Position numbers and translations under genes: made by a program
The notes under the pieces: generated by a model
What the model saw: the letters and a program-made list of their open reading frames with translations, nothing else
What the model was told of the DNA's origin: nothing
Database searches by the model: none
Assembly: GCF_030247195.1 (NCBI RefSeq)
Contig: NC_080671.1
Coordinates: 83,140,370 to 83,204,369, forward strand
Source of the DNA: Topomyia yanbarensis
Taxonomy: Eukaryota > Arthropoda > Insecta > Diptera > Culicidae
Direction of reading: 5' to 3'
Length of the DNA stretch: 64,000 nucleotides
In this document: piece by piece, positions 32,847 through 42,109 of the stretch
Numbering within the stretch: position 1 is the stretch's first letter
How the letters are laid out: each line of letters starts with the position of its first letter

Positions 32847-33136
32847 ATATATAATAGAAAAAGATGGGTGGGTAATGTCAGAGACATAACCAGAGTGAAG
32901 TAGAATACAGTTTAGACCGGTAAATTCTGCTCTGGAATAAGCAATTTCTTTGCGATTTTTTCGTCTTTTGCACATTCATAGTTTATTTGGAGTACTTTTG
33001 GAATTATCAAGTTGACAATTTGCAACATTCTTTGAAAATATTGTTGAACTTTTATGAATGAAGGCACGAAAACGAGCGTTTGACCGTCGTCCTACTACCA
33101 GCATCAGAGAATTAGCAGATCAGCATTTTTCGCTAC

Positions 33137-33335
33137 ATGGCCTGTACCAAACAAACCGGTCGTAAGTCCACCGGAGGAAAGGCTCCCCGCAAGCAGTTGG
33201 CAACGAAGGCCGTGTAAAAGTGCCCCAGTCACGGTTGGCGTTAAGAAGCCTCATCGCTACCGAACAGAAACTGTCGCCCCGCGAAAAATTCACAGCTATT
33301 AGAAATCGAGCGGGACTAAATTGTGATCCAAAATA
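33137..33335 (+). pseudogene. Histone H3 pseudogene (truncated)
   Basis: The ATG at 33,137 opens [20 protein letters not shown], which is the H3 tail with R2 changed to C and A7 to G. The frame breaks right after LATKA (reads V-stop), but the following DNA still aligns in another frame to KSAP-TGGVKKPHRYR. Around 33,265-33,330 a third stretch matches TVA-RE-R-Y-KS with an in-frame TAG where Q is expected. The histone-fold part is missing and a degenerate stem-loop follows at 33,351. This is a decayed core histone gene: it cannot make H3, and only the first 26 codons are continuous. Confidence 0.88.
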
Positions 33336-33350
33336 AACCACAAACCAACA

Positions 33351-33366
33351 AGTTCTTTTCAGGACC
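33351..33366 (+). terminator. Degenerate histone 3' stem-loop after H3 remnant
   Basis: AGTTCTTTTCAGGACC has lost the outer base pair and has one G-T pair, unlike the perfect loops nearby. It lies shortly after the last H3-like sequence and after CAAACCAACA, so it belongs to the H3 remnant. Confidence 0.65.
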
Positions 33367-34037
33367 AGCCAATTATATTCCACTAAGATGTAAATGAAAT
33401 TTTTCATTGCCTTACAACCTCCTTCCCCCTTTCCTTCCGGCTTGAATTACTATCAATCTTGATGATGCTGTGCGGCGGGGGCACTAGTTTTTATTATAGT
33501 GAAAAATTTAGGTTTGCGCGTTTTTCCCAAAAGTTTTTTAGCTGTGCTGTTGTAGTTGAATTCAAAATAAAATAGTTTATTTCTTTTGTCAGAGATGGAC
33601 CTTCCAACGAAAACTAGTCTGGCTCGCTTGGAATCGAATTGTACGGACCGACCACTGCTTTCACAAAATCTGTTATTTTCAGTAATTGTACATTCTACAC
33701 AACTAGTCACAACTATTTCCAATCAGTGCAAAAATCGAAGGTTTTCGTTCAGTACAACAGCAGATTTTCACTTTTAGAAAAACAGGCAACATTCTGGCCG
33801 AAAATTTTGAAACGGAGCACCTATATCGAAACGTTAGAAAACGTTCGATTTTTGTAAATTGAAACATTATACTAACCTGTCTACAAATCACACAAATAAC
33901 TTTATTTTGTGCCATCCTACTTGAAAGCGACGATATTGTTCACAAGTGGCTGACTTACCATCCAACGCTCTTGGCAAGCCACTTTCTGATGCTTGTAATA
34001 ACAAAATTTCAATTCGATTCTTTGTCGATAAATTGAT
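33367..34037. other. Spacer between H3 and H2B remnants
   Basis: It is AT-rich. GAAACG-AGC-CCTATATCGAAACG near 33,812 resembles GAAACGGGACCCCATATTGAAACG near 35,426, so this spacer segment is duplicated across the cluster. No gene is recognised. Confidence 0.4.
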
Positions 34038-34053
34038 GGCCCTGAAAAGGGCC
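34038..34053 (-). terminator. Histone 3' stem-loop of the H2B remnant
   Basis: The minus strand reads GGCCCTTTTCAGGGCC, a perfect stem and canonical loop, 24 nt after the H2B stop. That is the expected distance for a replication-dependent histone mRNA. Confidence 0.85.
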
Positions 34054-34077
34054 TTTTGTTTGGGCAGTGTTCGGAAT

Positions 34078-34210
34078 TTATTTGGAGCTGGTGTATATGG
34101 TAACAGTTTTGGTGCCATCTGAGACGGCGTCCTTGGCCAACTCTTCTGACAGCAGCAAACGGACGGCGGTTTGAATTTCGCGGGAAATGCTGCAAACGAA
34201 CTGATCGTGA
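34078..34210 (-). pseudogene. Histone H2B pseudogene, C-terminal part
   Basis: From 34,188 down to the stop at 34,078 the minus strand reads [20 protein letters not shown] then [16 protein letters not shown]. This is the last 36 residues of H2B with PG changed to SE, H to D, E to D and K to I. A few bases upstream match the SFV of the alpha-2 helix. The first two-thirds of the gene are gone, and a TATA box (34,226-34,235) lies only about 40 bp upstream, so an internal deletion seems to have fused promoter-proximal DNA to the 3' end. Confidence 0.87.
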
Positions 34211-34225
34211 ACAACAGCATGCTGA

Positions 34226-34235
34226 GTTTTTATAC
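34226..34235 (-). promoter_or_regulatory. TATA box upstream of the H2B remnant
   Basis: GTATAAAAAC on the minus strand lies immediately 5' of the deleted H2B. Histone core promoters usually carry a TATA box. Placement, not activity, is what the sequence shows. Confidence 0.5.
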
Positions 34236-34280
34236 CTGACTACAGCACAATCTAATGGCATATTTGTTTTTGACAGTGCA

Positions 34281-34362
34281 CTACACCGGTGTAGTCGGTG
34301 CTACACTCATTCAAACTTGGGTGTAATCAGTCTATCTCTTTCTTTGCACTACACCGGTGTAG
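34281..34362. repeat. Pair of 14-bp perfect palindromes
   Basis: CTACACCGGTGTAG occurs at 34,281-34,294 and 34,349-34,362, 68 bp apart, in the upstream flank of the H2B remnant. The segment between them also holds CGGTGCTACAC and GTGTA, so the unit is partly inverted. It could be a regulatory pair or the ends of a tiny foldback repeat. Confidence 0.5.
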
Positions 34363-34739
34363 CACCAAGAAAAAACAAAAACGCCATAAGCTCGTCCTTT
34401 TTTGTGTTGTCCTCAATATGTGTTCTTCGTAGCTCCACCCCATCGTTGGTCGACCACATATTTTTGATAAAGAACAAAATTGAAATTGTGTTTCCAATAC
34501 GGAGATTATCGAACACTCAGGGTAAAGAGAGTAATATAATACGACACCTTGGTAGAATGTTTGAGAATTGATACCTTTTTTGAATGCGCCTAGTAATAAT
34601 GTTTTACACTTTACTTCAGTTTGTTTCTGACCATATTTGCAATTTGCGTACTGAAATAAATCATAATTTAGGGTTTAACCCAAATTGCTCTCCAGGGAGA
34701 AACAGTCCATGAAACAGAAAATGCTGAAATGATTTTGGT

Positions 34740-34755
34740 GGCCCTGAAAAGGTCC
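34740..34755 (-). terminator. Histone 3' stem-loop of the H4 remnant
   Basis: The minus strand reads GGACCTTTTCAGGGCC, a 6-bp stem with one G-T pair, 34 nt after the H4 stop position. Confidence 0.8.
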
Positions 34756-34788
34756 TTTTTTATAATGATACAAGTGAGTTCTACCTTT

Positions 34789-35035
34789 TCAACTTCCAAA
34801 TCCATACAAAGTGCGTCCCTGCCGCTTCAGAGTATAGACGACATTCATTGCGGTTTTGCGCTTGGTGTGTTCACTTTAGGTCACGGCATCTCGGATGACA
34901 TTTTCCTGCACACCATCAGCATTTGTAGATTAAATCGAAGATGCATTTTACACCACCACGACGAGCCAGACGCCAAATGGCGGATTTGGTGATTCCTTGG
35001 ATTTTATCACGAAGAACCTTGCGATGACGCTTGGT
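34789..35035 (-). pseudogene. Histone H4 pseudogene
   Basis: The minus strand reads [20 protein letters not shown] then [17 protein letters not shown], matching H4 with N25 to K, P32 to S and R35 to W. It then meets in-frame stops. After frameshifts the DNA still follows the C-terminal half (ENVIRDAV-T-, H-KRKT, NVVYTLKRQGRTLYGFG-S, stop at 34,789). The N-terminal tail before KRHRK is lost or unrecognisable. A TATA box sits about 100 bp upstream and a stem-loop 34 nt downstream, so the gene skeleton is complete while the reading frame is dead. Confidence 0.88.
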
Positions 35036-35136
35036 ACGGGAACGCAAACATGATACCGCTCATTGTACCGTCCGGACGGGCATGTTGCTCGTGTGGTAAG
35101 CGAGCACCCACTGATACAAAACAAGCTCGCGTGACC

Positions 35137-35147
35137 TGTTTATATAA
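35137..35147 (-). promoter_or_regulatory. TATA box upstream of the H4 remnant
   Basis: GTTATATAAAC on the minus strand is followed about 30 bp later by GTATCAGTGG, which fits an insect initiator (TCAGT). It points at the H4 remnant. Confidence 0.5.
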
Positions 35148-35249
35148 CATTCCCGTATGTAATGAAACGCTTACATGCTCCTTTTTGACGGCTCTGCGTG
35201 AGATGTGCTTCCATATTGCGCATTTTCCTCGCTGTTTTCGAAGGATTTT

Positions 35250-36041
35250 CTAAAAAAAACTTGTTTTGGTTTATTTATAGTAGTCGCACTAATTCCAAAA
35301 AATTTAATACGAAATACGTGCACGAATTTCCGATCAGATAGTGCAAAAATATTGCGATTTCGATCAGTAGAACGGAAGATATTCGCATTTCAAACCTGGG
35401 AAAATTTCTCAACTGAAATTTTTGAAACGGGACCCCATATTGAAACGTTAGAAGTATTCTACTTCAAAAGAAATGAATTAGAAATTTTCTTCTCTTAACT
35501 CAATTATTTGTGTGCTAGTTAGTTAGTTATACATCATTTTGTGGCCATTGCAAGTTTAAAATTGTTTTTCTCAATTTGTACCTTGCACTTGGCGATTTCG
35601 CGACATCGAAATCTGTATCACAGGTCAAACAATTGCCCCCATAGTGTGATGATAAAAACAGATAAGAATCTGTGCGAATATTTAGAAAATTATTGATAAT
35701 CTAAAATTTTCGAAAATCGTGTATTAAAATGATTTTGTTTCGGTGTCCAGAAACATGCTATATGAAAGAAAATCGGAGATTTTGGGAACCCTGTCACCTC
35801 CGAAAGAGACATCAAAAAGAACACACTAAAAAATTTCGTTGTTTCACAAATAGGACGGTCTTTCATCAGCAGCGTAGAAGTGATAAAAGGGATGCAGTGA
35901 CTCAAATGGTCAGCATTTCAAACAAGTTATCGAGGTGGAAGGTTGTTGCTGATGTATATCGTGCGTTGCAGTCATGACTACAAGGTGCGGATCGTTCGTT
36001 TCTCAACCCGAATAAAGTCAACGGAAGCTATTTCACCAAAC
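35250..36041. repeat. Duplicated histone-cluster spacer
   Basis: TTAGAAATTTTCTTCTCTTA and ACAGGTCAAACAATTGCCC occur at about 35,479-35,640 and again at 36,079-36,240. The GAGATTTTGGGAACCCTGTC / CCGAAAGAGACA segment at about 35,777 repeats that at 32,711. This points to duplication inside an old array. No histone coding sequence is recognised here. Confidence 0.6.
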
Positions 36042-36057
36042 CGTCCTTTTCAGGACG
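36042..36057 (+). terminator. Histone-type 3' stem-loop
   Basis: CGTCCTTTTCAGGACG is identical to the loop at 32,831 and is preceded by the same CCAAAC context. No upstream histone gene is recognisable, so it marks a vanished gene or a duplicated 3' end. Confidence 0.7.
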
Positions 36058-36240
36058 AATATATGATGGAAAAAGAAATGAATTAGAAATTTTCTTCTCT
36101 TAACTCAATTATTTTTGCGATTAGCTGGTTATACATCATTTTGTGGCCATTATAAGTTTAAAATTATTTTTCTCAATTTGTACCGTGCACTTACCGATTT
36201 TGCAAAATCGAAATCTTCATCACAGGTCAAACAATTGCCC

Positions 36241-36252
36241 ATTTGGTGTTAT
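36241..36252. repeat. Target-site duplication, 3' side of I-type copy 2
   Basis: ATTTGGTGTTAT is repeated exactly at 42,415-42,426. Confidence 0.9.
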
Positions 36253-37092
36253 TTTTTTTTTTATTCAATTCGTTTATTTGATAGGCACAAATGCGTTAGC
36301 TTGGCGGTGCCAAATTCTTTTGTTTTTACATTTTGGATATCTTAAAACTAGGAGGTTACAATGTTGAAATATTTTTTTATACAAGAAAAAAAAAAGTTTA
36401 CAGCTATCTTAAGACTAGAAATAAGATTCAATATACAAGAGAGGGCCAAAAGATTTTTTTATGAAAAATTTTAAAACATTCAGTTTGATATACAAGAGGG
36501 GGAGTAATAGTATTTTACGAAATATTTTACAGTTATCTTAAAACTAACAAAAGGTGGAACAAATATTTATGAGAAATTTCACAGATATCTTAAAACTAGG
36601 GATACAATTCTATTTACAAGATGGAGGACAAGAGTTTCAATATAGAGTAAAAATTACAGCTATCTTAAAACTAGGAATACAGAAATCAAATTTGATTTTT
36701 TAACGAAGACTTATGCTTGGTCAAGATATTTCAGAGGGGGGCCTATTTCCACATCAGTGTAGCAGCAGGTGTATCGAGGACAGGGGAGAGAAGACGTATA
36801 TGGTGACAGGGAAAGAAGAGCAAAACTTGCAACTATCGCGCAAACGGGAGATCAGCGAAACAAATTTGCGCCTCAGTCTAGTAAGTCGTCGAGTACCGGG
36901 TTGGCGGATGGTATTCTTCGGACCCGCGGGGAATCCTTAAAAAGTCATCGGACATCAAGTCGCTCTCGCTTCAGTTTCCTTCTATGCAGGCGTAGTGGTA
37001 AAGGCGACGGCGGTTACATAGTGGCACTCTGCAGCTGATCGGTTCCACAAAGCAAGAGGAAATTTCTAAAAACAAGAAATAAAAGAGAGGGG
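36253..37092 (-). other. 3' UTR of I-type copy 2
   Basis: It contains four to five degenerate repeats keyed by ACAGCTATCTTAAAACTAG (about 36,399, 36,530, 36,582 and 36,656; on the element strand these lie close to the poly-A), spaced roughly 50-130 bp. The distal part resembles the last bases of copy 1 (TTTATTTGATAGGCAC, ATGCGTTAGCTT). It lacks the 192-bp duplication of copy 1. Confidence 0.75.
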
Positions 37093-40000
37093 CTAAATTG
37101 GGATATTTATCGTTTTAATGAAATTGTAAATAAGGGACATATAGGGGAGATCGCGATTTGCTAGCATATCCCGGACTGGGACATTGGGTGGTCTACCTCG
37201 GGCCCGAAGGGAATCCTTTAACAGAGACCTGGCGTCACAATACTCGGCACAAACCCAGACAACGTGGTCGATGTCGTGATAACCCTCGTCACAAGCGCAC
37301 AGACTACTCTCCGCAAGCCCAATACGCCGCAAATGTGCATGCAACGTGTAGTGGTTAGACATGAGCCGGGACATTACACGAATAAAATCCCGACCCACAT
37401 CCATCCCCCTGAACCAAGGCTTCGTTGATACCTTCGGGATAATGGAATGTAGCCATCGTCCAAGTTCACCATTGCTCCATGAGGTTTGCCAACTGTTGAG
37501 TGTCCTCTGACGACAAATACTAAAAAATTCGTTGAAGCAGATTGGTCTTTCGTATATGTCACCATTTAATGCGCCCACCTTTGCTAATGAGTCGGCCTTT
37601 TCATTGCCCGGGATAGAGCAATGAGAGGGGACCCAAACAAAGGTAATCTGGTAAGATTTTTCAGATAACGTATATAAGGACTCCCGTATCTTCCCCAGAA
37701 AATACGGGAATTGTTTTTTGGGCTTCATCGCACGAAGAGCCTCGATAGAGCTGAGGCTGTCCGAGATGATGAAGTAGTGATCTGTGGGCAGAGTGTCGAT
37801 GATCCCAAGGGTGTACTGAATAGCAGCTAATTCTGCGACGTAAACTGAAGCGGGATCATTGAGCTTGAATGAAGCGGTGATAGTATTATTGAAGATACCG
37901 AAGCCAGTGGACCCATCGAGATTCGATCCGTCAGTGTAGAACATTTTGTCACAGTCGACTTCTCGGAATTTATTATAAAATATATTGGGGATCACTTGTG
38001 GGAGTATATGGTCCGGTATTCCACGAATCTCTTCCTTCATGGATGTGTCGAAGAATACAGTAGAATCAGGAGTATCTAGAAAACGGGCATGGTTGGGATT
38101 ATACGAAGAAGGATTGATGCTCTGTGCCATGTAGTCGAAGTACAAGGACATAAAACGGGTTTGAGAATTAAGCTCGACGAGTCTTTCGAAGTTTTCAATC
38201 ACCAACGGGTTCAAGATATCGCATCGAATGAGCAATCGATATGAGAGTTCCCAAAATCGATTTTTCAACGGGAGAACGCCCGACAGCACTTCGAGACTCA
38301 TCGTATGGGTCGACTGCATGCACCCTAAGGCGATACGCAAACAACGATACTGAATTCTTTCGAGTTTGATGAAATGTATGTTCGCCGCGGAGCGAAAGCA
38401 GAAGCATCCGTATTCCATTACCGACAGTATCGTTGTTTGATACAACCTAATTAGGTCTCCTGGGTGGGCACCCCACCATGTTCCAGTTATTGTCCGGAGA
38501 AAATTGATCCTTTGTTGGCATTTTTGTTTCAGATACCTAATGTGACATCCCCAGGTACCTTTCGAGTCGAACCAGACCCCGAGATATTTAAATGTGAAGA
38601 CCTGATTGATCGTTACACCCATGAGTAGAAGCTGGAGTTGCGCCGGCTCACGCTTCCTAGAAAAGACGACCAGCTCAGTTTTCTCCGTGGAGAACTCGAT
38701 ACCCAGCTGAAGAGCCCAAGCAGACAAATTGTCCAAAGTATCTTGTAATGGTTCTTGCAAATCGGCAGCTTTGGGCCCTGTAACAGAGACCACCCCGTCG
38801 TCTGCAAGTTGCCTTAGCGTGCATGAATTGGCAAGACAATCGTCAATGTCATTCACGTAAAAATTGTAGAGTAGGGGACTTAGACATGAGCCCTGGGGAA
38901 GACCCATGTAGCTAAATCGCGATGTTGTTAAGTCGCCATGCGAAAAATGCATATGCTTCTCAGACAACAGGTTTAGCAAAAAGTTATTTAAAATCGGCGA
39001 AAGACCATGCTGATGCAGCTTCTCTGAAAGAACATTGATAGAAACTGAGTCAAAAGCCCCCTTAATATCCAAGAAGAGTGATGCCATCTGCTCTTTGTTA
39101 GCATAGGCCATTTGGATTTCTGTAGAAAGCAACGCAAGGCAATCGTTCGTCCCTTTGCCTTTGCGGAAGCCAAATTGTGTATCTGACAGTAAGCCATTTG
39201 CTTCAACCCAATTATCGAGGCGAAACAAGATCATTTTCTCGAACAACTTCCGGATACAGGAAAGCATTGCAATCGGTCGGTACGAGTTGTGGTCGGAGGC
39301 TGGTTTTCCCGGTTTTGCGATGGCGATGACCTTCACTTGCCTCCAGTCGTGAGGAACAATGTTACCCTCAAGGAACTTGTTAAATAAATTCAGCAAACGC
39401 CTTTTAGCAGTGTCAGGCAGATTCTTCAACAAGTTGAATTTGATTCTGTCTAACCCCGGGGCGTTATTGTTGCACGATAAGAGGGCAAGTGAGAACTCCA
39501 CCATCGAAAACGGTGTTTCGTTCGCGGTATCGTGAGGAGACGCGGCGTGGTATGTTTTCTGTACCGGGACAGAGTCCGGACAGATCTTCTTGGCGAAGGC
39601 GAATATCCAGCGGTTTGAATATTCCACGTTCTCGTTAATACTATTTCGGTTACGCATACGTCGAGCCGTACCCCAAAGAGTGCTCATCGCTGTTTCTCTC
39701 GTTAACCCGTCGACGAACCGGCGCCAATAACTGCGTTTCTTGGCTTTCATCAAACACTTCATTCGCTTTTCTAGCGACGCGTACTGTCGATAGCTATCGG
39801 GTAACCCGTCGTCCCGAAAGGTTTTATACGCAGTGGACTTTTCCGCGTACAGTTCTGAGCACTCTTTGTCCCACCACAGGGTGGGAGATCGTCCGTGGGT
39901 GTTCGCGCCCGGTACTGGTTTAGTCTGAGCTTGATTCGCACTGTCGAGAATCAAGCCAGCCAAAAACCTGTACTCTTCCTCCGGAGGAAGTTCTTGAATG

Positions 40001-40779
40001 GATTCGATTTTAGCGGATATCGCGGTCGCGTAACTCTTCCAATCAATGTTCCGTGTGAGGTCATATGAGACATTGATTGTTTCTGATGGTCTTGAACCGT
40101 TGGCAATTGAAATTACGATAGGCAAATGGTCGCTACCGTGGGGATCAGGGATCACCTTCCACGTGCAATCTAACTGTAGCGAAGTCGAGCATAGAGATAA
40201 ATCCAACGCGCTTGCGCGTGTTGGTGGTGTAGGAATCCGTGTCATTTCTCCCGTGTTTAAGATGGTCATGTTGAAATTGTCGCAAAGATCTTGGATTAAT
40301 GTTGATCTGTTATCATCGTGAAGACCACCCCATACCGTACCGTGCGAGTTAAAGTCTCCTAGAACTAGCCGCGGTGCCGGTAGGAATTCCGTGATATTAC
40401 AAAGCGTTCGGTTCCCTACCGACGCTCTAGGGGGAATGTAGATGGAAGCAATGCTAAGGTATTTGCTTTTGATCCTTATTTCACAAGCGACAACTTCAAT
40501 GCCTGGTGTCGAAGGGAGGTTAATTCGGTTGAAAGAATAGCACTTTTTAATCCCCAAAAGTACTCCTCCATAGGGGTTTTCTCGATCCAGACGAATTATA
40601 TTAAAGTCGTGGAAGTTGAGATTTATATCGGAAGTTAACCAAGTTTCACATAATGCGAAAACATCACATTTTAAACTATTTAGTAAAAATTTAAAGGAAT
40701 CAATTTTCGGGAGGATACTTCTGCTGTTCCACTGTAGAACAGTGATCGAATCAGTGACCTCGTTCGATGACTTAGCCAT
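37093..40779 (-). CDS. ORF2: endonuclease-RT-RNase H polyprotein, copy 2
   Basis: This product is 1228 aa, the same length as the copy 1 ORF2 and collinear with it. The endonuclease has LQWNSRS (C19 of copy 1 is S), LCETWL, GDFNSHGT and GSDHLPI. The RT has NNAPGLDRIKFNLL (L replaces P), FLDIKGAFD, LPQGSCLSPLLYN and LADD. RNase H has FYTDGSNLDGSTGFG, AELAAI, SDSLSSIEAL, WVPSHC and NEKADSLAK. The C-terminal metal motif is CACDEGYHDIDHVVWVC. The ATG at 40,779 sits in the same ATGGCTAA overlap as in copy 1. RT and RNase H are closest between copies, while the N-terminal third is more diverged. No stop or frameshift. Confidence 0.92.
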   Translation of the reverse strand: MAKSSNEVTDSITVLQWNSRSILPKIDSFKFLLNSLKCDVFALCETWLTSDINLNFHDFNIIRLDRENPYGGVLLGIKKCYSFNRINLPSTPGIEVVACEIRIKSKYLSIASIYIPPRASVGNRTLCNITEFLPAPRLVLGDFNSHGTVWGGLHDDNRSTLIQDLCDNFNMTILNTGEMTRIPTPPTRASALDLSLCSTSLQLDCTWKVIPDPHGSDHLPIVISIANGSRPSETINVSYDLTRNIDWKSYATAISAKIESIQELPPEEEYRFLAGLILDSANQAQTKPVPGANTHGRSPTLWWDKECSELYAEKSTAYKTFRDDGLPDSYRQYASLEKRMKCLMKAKKRSYWRRFVDGLTRETAMSTLWGTARRMRNRNSINENVEYSNRWIFAFAKKICPDSVPVQKTYHAASPHDTANETPFSMVEFSLALLSCNNNAPGLDRIKFNLLKNLPDTAKRRLLNLFNKFLEGNIVPHDWRQVKVIAIAKPGKPASDHNSYRPIAMLSCIRKLFEKMILFRLDNWVEANGLLSDTQFGFRKGKGTNDCLALLSTEIQMAYANKEQMASLFLDIKGAFDSVSINVLSEKLHQHGLSPILNNFLLNLLSEKHMHFSHGDLTTSRFSYMGLPQGSCLSPLLYNFYVNDIDDCLANSCTLRQLADDGVVSVTGPKAADLQEPLQDTLDNLSAWALQLGIEFSTEKTELVVFSRKREPAQLQLLLMGVTINQVFTFKYLGVWFDSKGTWGCHIRYLKQKCQQRINFLRTITGTWWGAHPGDLIRLYQTTILSVMEYGCFCFRSAANIHFIKLERIQYRCLRIALGCMQSTHTMSLEVLSGVLPLKNRFWELSYRLLIRCDILNPLVIENFERLVELNSQTRFMSLYFDYMAQSINPSSYNPNHARFLDTPDSTVFFDTSMKEEIRGIPDHILPQVIPNIFYNKFREVDCDKMFYTDGSNLDGSTGFGIFNNTITASFKLNDPASVYVAELAAIQYTLGIIDTLPTDHYFIISDSLSSIEALRAMKPKKQFPYFLGKIRESLYTLSEKSYQITFVWVPSHCSIPGNEKADSLAKVGALNGDIYERPICFNEFFSICRQRTLNSWQTSWSNGELGRWLHSIIPKVSTKPWFRGMDVGRDFIRVMSRLMSNHYTLHAHLRRIGLAESSLCACDEGYHDIDHVVWVCAEYCDARSLLKDSLRARGRPPNVPVRDMLANRDLPYMSLIYNFIKTINIPI
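40772..40779 (-). promoter_or_regulatory. ORF1 stop / ORF2 start overlap (ATGGCTAA), copy 2
   Basis: It has the same 8-nt overlap and reading-frame shift as at 29,433-29,440, embedded in a conserved TATCCTTCGATGGCTAA context. Conservation despite divergence around it supports a role in ORF2 translation. Confidence 0.65.
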
Positions 40780-42109
40780 CGAAGGATACGATCGCTGCAA
40801 GGAGGGGCCATTTAGTAGTCAACTGCTTCAAAAATGTTTGCACTATAGGGAGAAAACGTATCAGAAGGCTTTTAAGAGGATCGGTAACATTGAAAGCTGT
40901 GAAAATTAAGTCCACGATGTCAGAAAATTTCATTAGTCCATTACTGGACTGAGTGTCTGTTCGAAAAAGAGGGACACTTGGGGTTTCTGGTGTCCCTGGA
41001 AGTGGTGGGTACTCCTTGTTTGAATTAAAATTTCCAAATCCAGGAGCAGATTGCTTCGGCATTAGTGCAGCACTTCCGTTGGATTTATTAGATGTGGTTG
41101 GCGCACTCTCAGAGGAGGACACCTTGGGACCCTTACGGGGCAGTCTAGGGGAGGCAGGATTTCTCCGCTTCCTGGACTCCCCCGGGTTAACGAAAGATGT
41201 TCCCTCTTGTGGATTATCAGATTCTTGCTCAACAGGAGCCAAAAGAGCAAAGGAGTTTTCGGAAAGGACAGATGGCGAAGCATTCTTTAACATTTCTGCA
41301 TAAGAGCGCTTCGAGCGTTCCTTGAGGGAGCGCTTAATTTTATCCCCGCGCTGTTTGTACGCAGGGCATGATTTAAGATCATGCGGAGGGCCCCCGCAGT
41401 AAACACACTTTTCAGTGTCTTTATCACAAGAGTCATCCTCATGCTCTCCACCGCACTTGCCACATCGTTTTTTATTGCCACAAAAGGTGGCTGTGTGGCC
41501 CAACTGTTTGCAGTTGCTGCAGTTCATTACCCGCGGTACAAACAGGCGTACAGGCAGGCGAACCCTATCCAGAAGGACATAATTTGGAAGAGACGATCCG
41601 GCGAAAGTCACCCGAAGCGAGGCTGATGGTATATAGGATTCTTTATCTCCAGCGAGCGTGTGCAATTTCTTGCAGTCTAATATTTTCACCGGCTTTAGTA
41701 GGGGGTTTTTAAAACAGCCAGCCCCATACTTCAGCACGTCCTCGCATGTCAAACTCGCCTCGGTTATGACCCCGTCGACCTCTACATCTACACACGGTAC
41801 ATACACCCTATAATGCTGCGTAAAGCGGGTACAGGAAGCAATCCCGTTTGCCTGTGCGAGGTCGCTAACAACAATTTTTAACTTATTCGCACGAACCTTT
41901 GTAATCTGGGTCACGGCCGAGTAATGCTCTGTCAGATCACGTGATATTTTCAAAATATCAAATGATTTATTGGTGGTCCGGAAGTAAACCACAAATGGCC
42001 CAGTCGAGTTCTCTGGGTATGCTTTTAGGCGAGGGGGTTTGGTAGGAGGCTTATCAGGGGATGTTTCATCATCCATATTATCATCGGTGGGCTGACCGTC
42101 GAGGGACAT
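40772..42109 (-). CDS. ORF1: gag-like RNA-binding protein, copy 2
   Basis: This 445-aa protein opens with an acidic start (MSLDGQPTDDNMDDETSPDK). An RRM-like region follows to about 193, then three knuckles: C197-C200-H205-C210, C216-C219-H223-C228 and C235-C238-H243-C248. A basic RSLKERSKRSYAEML segment, a Ser/Pro-rich linker and the hydrophobic end LLIRFLPIVQTFLKQLTTKW complete it. Role and neighbours are as for copy 1: it should bind element RNA and supply the RNP for ORF2p. The knuckle block is nearly the same in both copies, whereas the N-terminal 25 residues and the linker are not. Confidence 0.9.
   Translation of the reverse strand: MSLDGQPTDDNMDDETSPDKPPTKPPRLKAYPENSTGPFVVYFRTTNKSFDILKISRDLTEHYSAVTQITKVRANKLKIVVSDLAQANGIASCTRFTQHYRVYVPCVDVEVDGVITEASLTCEDVLKYGAGCFKNPLLKPVKILDCKKLHTLAGDKESYIPSASLRVTFAGSSLPNYVLLDRVRLPVRLFVPRVMNCSNCKQLGHTATFCGNKKRCGKCGGEHEDDSCDKDTEKCVYCGGPPHDLKSCPAYKQRGDKIKRSLKERSKRSYAEMLKNASPSVLSENSFALLAPVEQESDNPQEGTSFVNPGESRKRRNPASPRLPRKGPKVSSSESAPTTSNKSNGSAALMPKQSAPGFGNFNSNKEYPPLPGTPETPSVPLFRTDTQSSNGLMKFSDIVDLIFTAFNVTDPLKSLLIRFLPIVQTFLKQLTTKWPLLAAIVSFDG

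Noticed and set aside
33888..34261. 110- and 114-codon minus-strand frames over the H2B remnant
   Set aside because: They are out of frame with the H2B similarity; the histone match lies in the third frame.
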